From NCBI GenBank assembly GCA_946482045.1, contig CAMLPZ010000181.1, forward strand, positions 1 through 8,679: a stretch of 8,679 nt of DNA, read 5' to 3'. Source of the DNA: an uncultured Asticcacaulis sp. Lineage in GTDB: Bacteria; Pseudomonadota; Alphaproteobacteria; Caulobacterales; Caulobacteraceae. Shown piece by piece: positions 5,363-8,679 of the stretch; the first letter of the stretch is position 1; the number at the start of each line of letters is the position of its first letter. The notes under the pieces are model-generated. The model was not told the DNA's origin, searched no databases, and was given only the letters and a program-made list of their open reading frames with translations. Position numbers and translations under genes: made by a program.

Positions 5363-7699
5363 TCATGCGGTTTCGCGCAGCCGCTTGGCCGCCTCCACCA
5401 TGTTGACCAGCGCCGCCTTTGTTTCGTCCCATCCGCGTGTCTTCAGCCCGCAGTCCGGATTGACCCACAGCTGGCGGTCATTGAGGCGTTGGCGTGCCAG
5501 CGACAGCAGTTCGGTCATTTCACCGGTGTCCGGCACGCGCGGACTATGGATGTCATAGACGCCGGGGCCGATGTCATTGGGGTATTTGTGCGTGCGGAAG
5601 GCGTCGAGCAGTTCCATCCGCGAGCGCGACGTCTCGATCGAGATGACGTCGGCGTCCATGGCCGCCACGCTGTCGAGGATGTCGTTGAACTCCGAATAGC
5701 ACATGTGGGTGTGGATCTGGGTCTGGTCGCTGACACCTGATGCGCTGAGACGAAACGCATCGACCGCCCAGCCGAGGTAGGCCTGCCAGTCGCGGCGGCG
5801 CAAGGGCAGGCCTTCGCGCAGCGCCGCCTCGTCGATCTGGATCATGCCGGCGCCGGCCGCCTCCAGGTCCTCGACCTCGTCGCGGATGGCCAAGGCGATC
5901 TGGCGGCAGACTTCCGGGCGCGGCAGGTCATCGCGCACGAACGACCAGTTGAGGATGGTCACCGGCCCCGTCAGCATGCCCTTGACCGGCCGATCCGTCA
6001 GCGACTGGGCGTATTGCCACCAGGCGACGGTCATGGCGCGCGGGCGCGAGACATCGCCATAAAGGACCGGCGGACGGACACAGCGAGAGCCATAGGATTG
6101 CACCCAGGCGTGCTTGGTAAAGGCGAAGCCCGACAACTGTTCGCCAAAATACTGCACCATGTCGTTGCGCTCGAACTCACCGTGGACCAGCACGTCAAGG
6201 CCGATCTCCTCCTGCCAGCGGATGGCGCGTTCGGTTTCCTCTTTCAGGAATTGGTCGTAGCCACTGTCATCGATCTGGCCCTTGGTATGGGCGGACCGCG
6301 CCTGGCGGACTTCAGGTGTCTGCGGGAAGGAACCGATCGTTGTCGTCGGGAAGGCCGGCAGGTTGAAGCGCTGGCGCTGGAGGACGGCGCGCGCCTCGAA
6401 CGGGCTGTGGCGCTGGCTGTGTTCGGGCGTTACGGCCTTTAGGCGATTGGCGATTGAGCGGTCATGCACTTTCCGCGAATTGCGCCGCGCCGCCGCCGCC
6501 GAGGTCGCGGAATCGAGCGTGTGGCGGACGCTGTCGCGGCCGTGCGTCAACGCCTTCGACAGGGTGGCGAGCTCGCTCATCTTCTGCACCGAGAAGGCCA
6601 GCCAGGAGCGGACATCGCCATCGAGCGCCTCTTCCTGGTCGAGGTCGATCGGCGTGTGCAGCAGTGAACACGACGGTGCCAGCTGGAAGCGGTCGCGGCC
6701 GTGTGCGGCGATGACGGGCTCCAGCCAGTCGAGGATTTTGGCCAGGTCGGCGCGCCAGATATTACGTCCATCGACGACGCCGAGCGAGAGAATGAGGTCC
6801 TTTGGGGCCTGGTTGAGAAGGGGCTCGAGCTGCTCCGGCGCGCGGACGAGATCGATGTGCAGTCCTGCGATTGGCAGAGCGACGGCGATATCGAGATTAT
6901 CTTCCAGACCACCGAAATAGGAGGGGACCAGCAGTTTCAACTCCGGCACTTCGTGCGCGAAGGCGGCATAGGCTTTTTGCAGCGCCGCTGCCGTGGCGAT
7001 ATCGCAGTCGAGCGCCAGAACGGGCTCGTCGATCTGGACCCATTCGGCGCCGGCGGCGTTCAGCCGCTTCAACAACTCGACATAGACGGGGATCAGGCGG
7101 TCGATCAGCGCAATCGCATTGCCGTCTTCACACTTGCCGAGGCGCAGGTAGGTGACAGGCCCAAGCACGACCGGGCGGGTATGATAGCCCAAAGCTTTCG
7201 CTTCCAGAAACTCATCGACCGGCTTTTGAGAGGTCAGGACGAAGGCCTGATCGGCCGTGAATTCCGGCACCATGTAATGGTAGTTGGTGTCGAACCACTT
7301 GGTCATCTCCAGCGCTGGGGTGCCGCCGCCATGGCGGACCGAGCAGTTTGGCCCGCAGCCTTCCTGATGGCCGTTCGACCCGCGCGCCATGGCGAAAAAG
7401 GTCTCAAGCCCGACCGCCCCGCCTTGCCAGCCGTAACGCGCAGGAATGGCGCCGACCATCACCGACGTATCCAGCACGTGATCATACAGCGAAAAGTCAT
7501 TGGATGGGATGACGGTGACGCCACGCGCTTCCTGCCGGCCCCAGTTGACGGCGCGAAGATTGCGGGCGGTTTGCAGTAGAGCGGCCTCATCGGACTTTCC
7601 GGCCCAGTAGCCTTCCAGCGCGGTTTTCAGTTCGCGGCGCAGGCCGATGCGGGGCGTGCCCAGTGTGGCGACGGGGAGGGCGGGGGCGGAGTGTGACAC
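5363..7699 (-). CDS. metE: Cobalamin-independent methionine synthase MetE
   Basis: 5-methyltetrahydropteroyltriglutamate-homocysteine methyltransferase, a cytosolic enzyme that makes methionine from homocysteine without B12. At 778 residues it is slightly longer than E. coli MetE (753). The N-terminal barrel starts with [10 protein letters not shown] (15-24) and has [17 protein letters not shown] (from 131; Lys134 matches the substrate-binding Lys117 of E. coli). The C-terminal barrel has [10 protein letters not shown] and the zinc ligands His665 and Cys667 (HMC), Glu689 and Cys750 (NPDCGLKTR), each offset +24 from E. coli 641, 643, 665 and 726. Residues 108-127 carry a Cys/His-rich insertion absent from E. 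coli. The start is GTG (7697-7699), supported by GAGGA 6 bases upstream; no ATG fits. A 20-bp palindrome and a promoter lie upstream. Large open frames on the opposite strand are shadows. Confidence 0.97.
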   Translation of the reverse strand: MSHSAPALPVATLGTPRIGLRRELKTALEGYWAGKSDEAALLQTARNLRAVNWGRQEARGVTVIPSNDFSLYDHVLDTSVMVGAIPARYGWQGGAVGLETFFAMARGSNGHQEGCGPNCSVRHGGGTPALEMTKWFDTNYHYMVPEFTADQAFVLTSQKPVDEFLEAKALGYHTRPVVLGPVTYLRLGKCEDGNAIALIDRLIPVYVELLKRLNAAGAEWVQIDEPVLALDCDIATAAALQKAYAAFAHEVPELKLLVPSYFGGLEDNLDIAVALPIAGLHIDLVRAPEQLEPLLNQAPKDLILSLGVVDGRNIWRADLAKILDWLEPVIAAHGRDRFQLAPSCSLLHTPIDLDQEEALDGDVRSWLAFSVQKMSELATLSKALTHGRDSVRHTLDSATSAAAARRNSRKVHDRSIANRLKAVTPEHSQRHSPFEARAVLQRQRFNLPAFPTTTIGSFPQTPEVRQARSAHTKGQIDDSGYDQFLKEETERAIRWQEEIGLDVLVHGEFERNDMVQYFGEQLSGFAFTKHAWVQSYGSRCVRPPVLYGDVSRPRAMTVAWWQYAQSLTDRPVKGMLTGPVTILNWSFVRDDLPRPEVCRQIALAIRDEVEDLEAAGAGMIQIDEAALREGLPLRRRDWQAYLGWAVDAFRLSASGVSDQTQIHTHMCYSEFNDILDSVAAMDADVISIETSRSRMELLDAFRTHKYPNDIGPGVYDIHSPRVPDTGEMTELLSLARQRLNDRQLWVNPDCGLKTRGWDETKAALVNMVEAAKRLRETA

Positions 7700-7731
7700 G
7701 GCGGTTCCTCAAAGCGATGGCGTGAGGCCGA

Positions 7732-7760
7732 TTGCTAACCCCGAAGACTTCGAGAGTCAA
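7732..7760 (-). promoter_or_regulatory. Candidate metE promoter
   Basis: On the minus strand, TTGACT (7760-7755, 5 of 6 to consensus) is followed after exactly 17 bases by TAGCAA (7737-7732), a weak -10. The start would fall near 7725, giving a leader of about 25 bases that ends in the GAGGA ribosome-binding site. A GANTC site (7754-7758) overlaps the -35. The 20-bp palindrome ends 5 bases upstream of the -35. Confidence 0.42.
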
Positions 7761-7765
7761 TAAAG

Positions 7766-7785
7766 ATATAAAGATATCTTTATAT
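7766..7785. promoter_or_regulatory. Perfect 20-bp palindrome upstream of metE, probable operator
   Basis: ATATAAAGATATCTTTATAT is a perfect inverted repeat in an AT-rich island inside GC-rich DNA. The half-motif ATAAAGAT is also repeated in tandem just before it (7760-7767 and 7768-7775). It sits directly upstream of the candidate metE -35. Winged-helix regulators of the ArsR type bind AT-rich sites of this shape, and ArsR-family regulators of methionine-cycle genes are known in proteobacteria. The binding protein itself is not in this window, so its identity is a guess. Confidence 0.6.
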
Positions 7786-7837
7786 GGTTATATTAAAATC
7801 GTGCGATGAGACGCAGCCTGTTTCACGGAAGATCCTT

Positions 7838-8679
7838 TCAGATCCGGTAGACTCGTTCAGCGGTGGCGGCGAAGAGGGCGTCGCGCTCGAACGCGCTGAA
7901 GCCCGACGTGATGCCGTCGTAGGCGCGCAAGGCGTAGGAATAGGAGTTGAACAGCTTATCGGTTGGAAAGTCGCTGGCAAAGGCGCAGCGCTCGGGGCCG
8001 AAACGGTCTATGGTTTCCAGCACCAGGCCGCGCATCGACTGCGCCGTCCAGCCGCGATCGACAAAGCCCAGACCTGAAATCTTGACAGCGGCGTGCGGGA
8101 GCTCGGCAAGCTTTGACATGCCCTGGCGCCACTGCGTCAGGTCGGCGTCGACCGGCATGCCCATATGGTTGAGGATGACAGGCGTATCCGGATGCTGTTT
8201 GGCCAGTTCATAGGCCTGGACCATCTGGCCGGGATAGATCTGCAGGTCGAAGGACAGCTTGTAGCGCGACAGCAGGCTGTATCCGCGTGCGAACCCTGCG
8301 TCTTCCAGCAGGTTGCGCGGCATATAGGTGCGCCTGGGGTTTTCGTGCCAGTTGATGATGTGGCGGATGCCGCGGACATTGCGGCTTTCGACGTGCTGGG
8401 CCAGGAGCGGCTCGACGTCAGGATCGTTCAATGCGGCAAAGGCCACGATGGCATGGGGAAAGCCCGTCTCATCGGCCAGCGATTGCAGCCAGCGCGTCTC
8501 ATTGAGTGCGTCGGAAGCGGCCGCGCCAGCATCGATATGGACGACCTTATCGACTTTGAATCCTTCGGCGTCGGCGAAATAGTCCGATAGGACATAGTTC
8601 TTGGCAATCGGTTCGACGCTGCCGTTGGGGCCATCGTCGGAAAAGGGCGGGGTCAACCAGGCATAGGACAGGCGGTTCA
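7838..8679 (-). CDS. COG3618-type amidohydrolase, 5' end cut by window edge
   Basis: About 280 C-terminal residues of a TIM-barrel metal-dependent hydrolase of the amidohydrolase_2 (COG3618) group, which includes lactonases and dicarboxylic-lactone hydrolases. The frame stays open to the window edge: the residues before the apparent TTG at 8654-8656 read NRLSYAWL, matching the YPWL segment that follows the N-terminal DxHxHxW metal motif in this family. The real start therefore lies outside. Visible marks are VVHIDAG, the NHMG motif (codons at 8159-8170), VKISGLG, and ASDFP with the probable catalytic Asp (7964-7975), then AERVYRI at the end. It lies upstream of metE on the same strand but is separated by 138 bases with a separate candidate promoter and operator, so co-transcription is uncertain. 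The substrate is not readable. Confidence 0.88.
   Translation of the reverse strand, partial: NRLSYAWLTPPFSDDGPNGSVEPIAKNYVLSDYFADAEGFKVDKVVHIDAGAAASDALNETRWLQSLADETGFPHAIVAFAALNDPDVEPLLAQHVESRNVRGIRHIINWHENPRRTYMPRNLLEDAGFARGYSLLSRYKLSFDLQIYPGQMVQAYELAKQHPDTPVILNHMGMPVDADLTQWRQGMSKLAELPHAAVKISGLGFVDRGWTAQSMRGLVLETIDRFGPERCAFASDFPTDKLFNSYSYALRAYDGITSGFSAFERDALFAATAERVYRI

Noticed and set aside
6701..7579. 292-codon open frame on the plus strand inside metE
   Set aside because: It lies fully antisense to MetE, whose motifs run through the same interval. No family resemblance or ribosome-binding site supports it.
7742..7752. CGAAG-A-CTTCG small palindrome upstream of metE
   Set aside because: It has 5-bp arms and a one-base centre, lies in the promoter spacer, and is too short to call a site or hairpin.

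Overview
The window is GC-rich (roughly 60% by eye) and almost fully coding. Codon use, the divergent TetR-SDR arrangement, the alphaproteobacterial-looking CLC protein (ending in a GYSFSTWRLHLRGE-type stretch before its CBS domains) and GANTC sites in promoter regions all suggest an alphaproteobacterium, perhaps of the Caulobacter/Asticcacaulis kind. That placement is inference and low in confidence. No mobile element, CRISPR array, tRNA or rRNA is visible, and there is no gene-free stretch longer than 300 bases.

Region 1 (1-1460): a short-chain dehydrogenase/reductase gene on the minus strand, cut by the left edge, diverges from a TetR-family regulator gene on the plus strand. The 185-base gap between them holds two nearly identical 18-bp operator-like palindromes in opposite orientation. 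The one nearer tetR overlaps the -35 of a good tetR promoter. The simplest reading is that TetR represses both itself and the reductase.

Region 2 (1461-4072, plus strand): a YoaK/DUF1275 membrane protein that looks leaderless, then a CLC-type chloride channel/antiporter with a C-terminal CBS pair and a divergent selectivity-filter motif (GLEAA instead of GREGP).

Region 3 (4077-5283, minus strand): a tight two-gene DNA-repair unit. A uracil-DNA glycosylase family protein with four Fe-S-type cysteines comes first, then 4 bases later an SRAP (YedK/HMCES) protein that protects abasic sites. One gene can make abasic sites and the other can shield them.

Region 4 (5363-7699, minus strand): cobalamin-independent methionine synthase MetE with all four zinc ligands and an unusual Cys/His-rich insertion near the N-terminus. 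A candidate promoter with a perfect 20-bp palindrome just upstream lies before it. No B12 or SAM riboswitch is seen.

Region 5 (7838-8679, minus strand): a COG3618-type amidohydrolase, cut by the right edge before its N-terminal metal-binding motif.

No clearly undescribed multi-gene system was found. The best leads are the paired TetR operators, the glycosylase-SRAP coupling, the metE palindrome and the MetE insertion.
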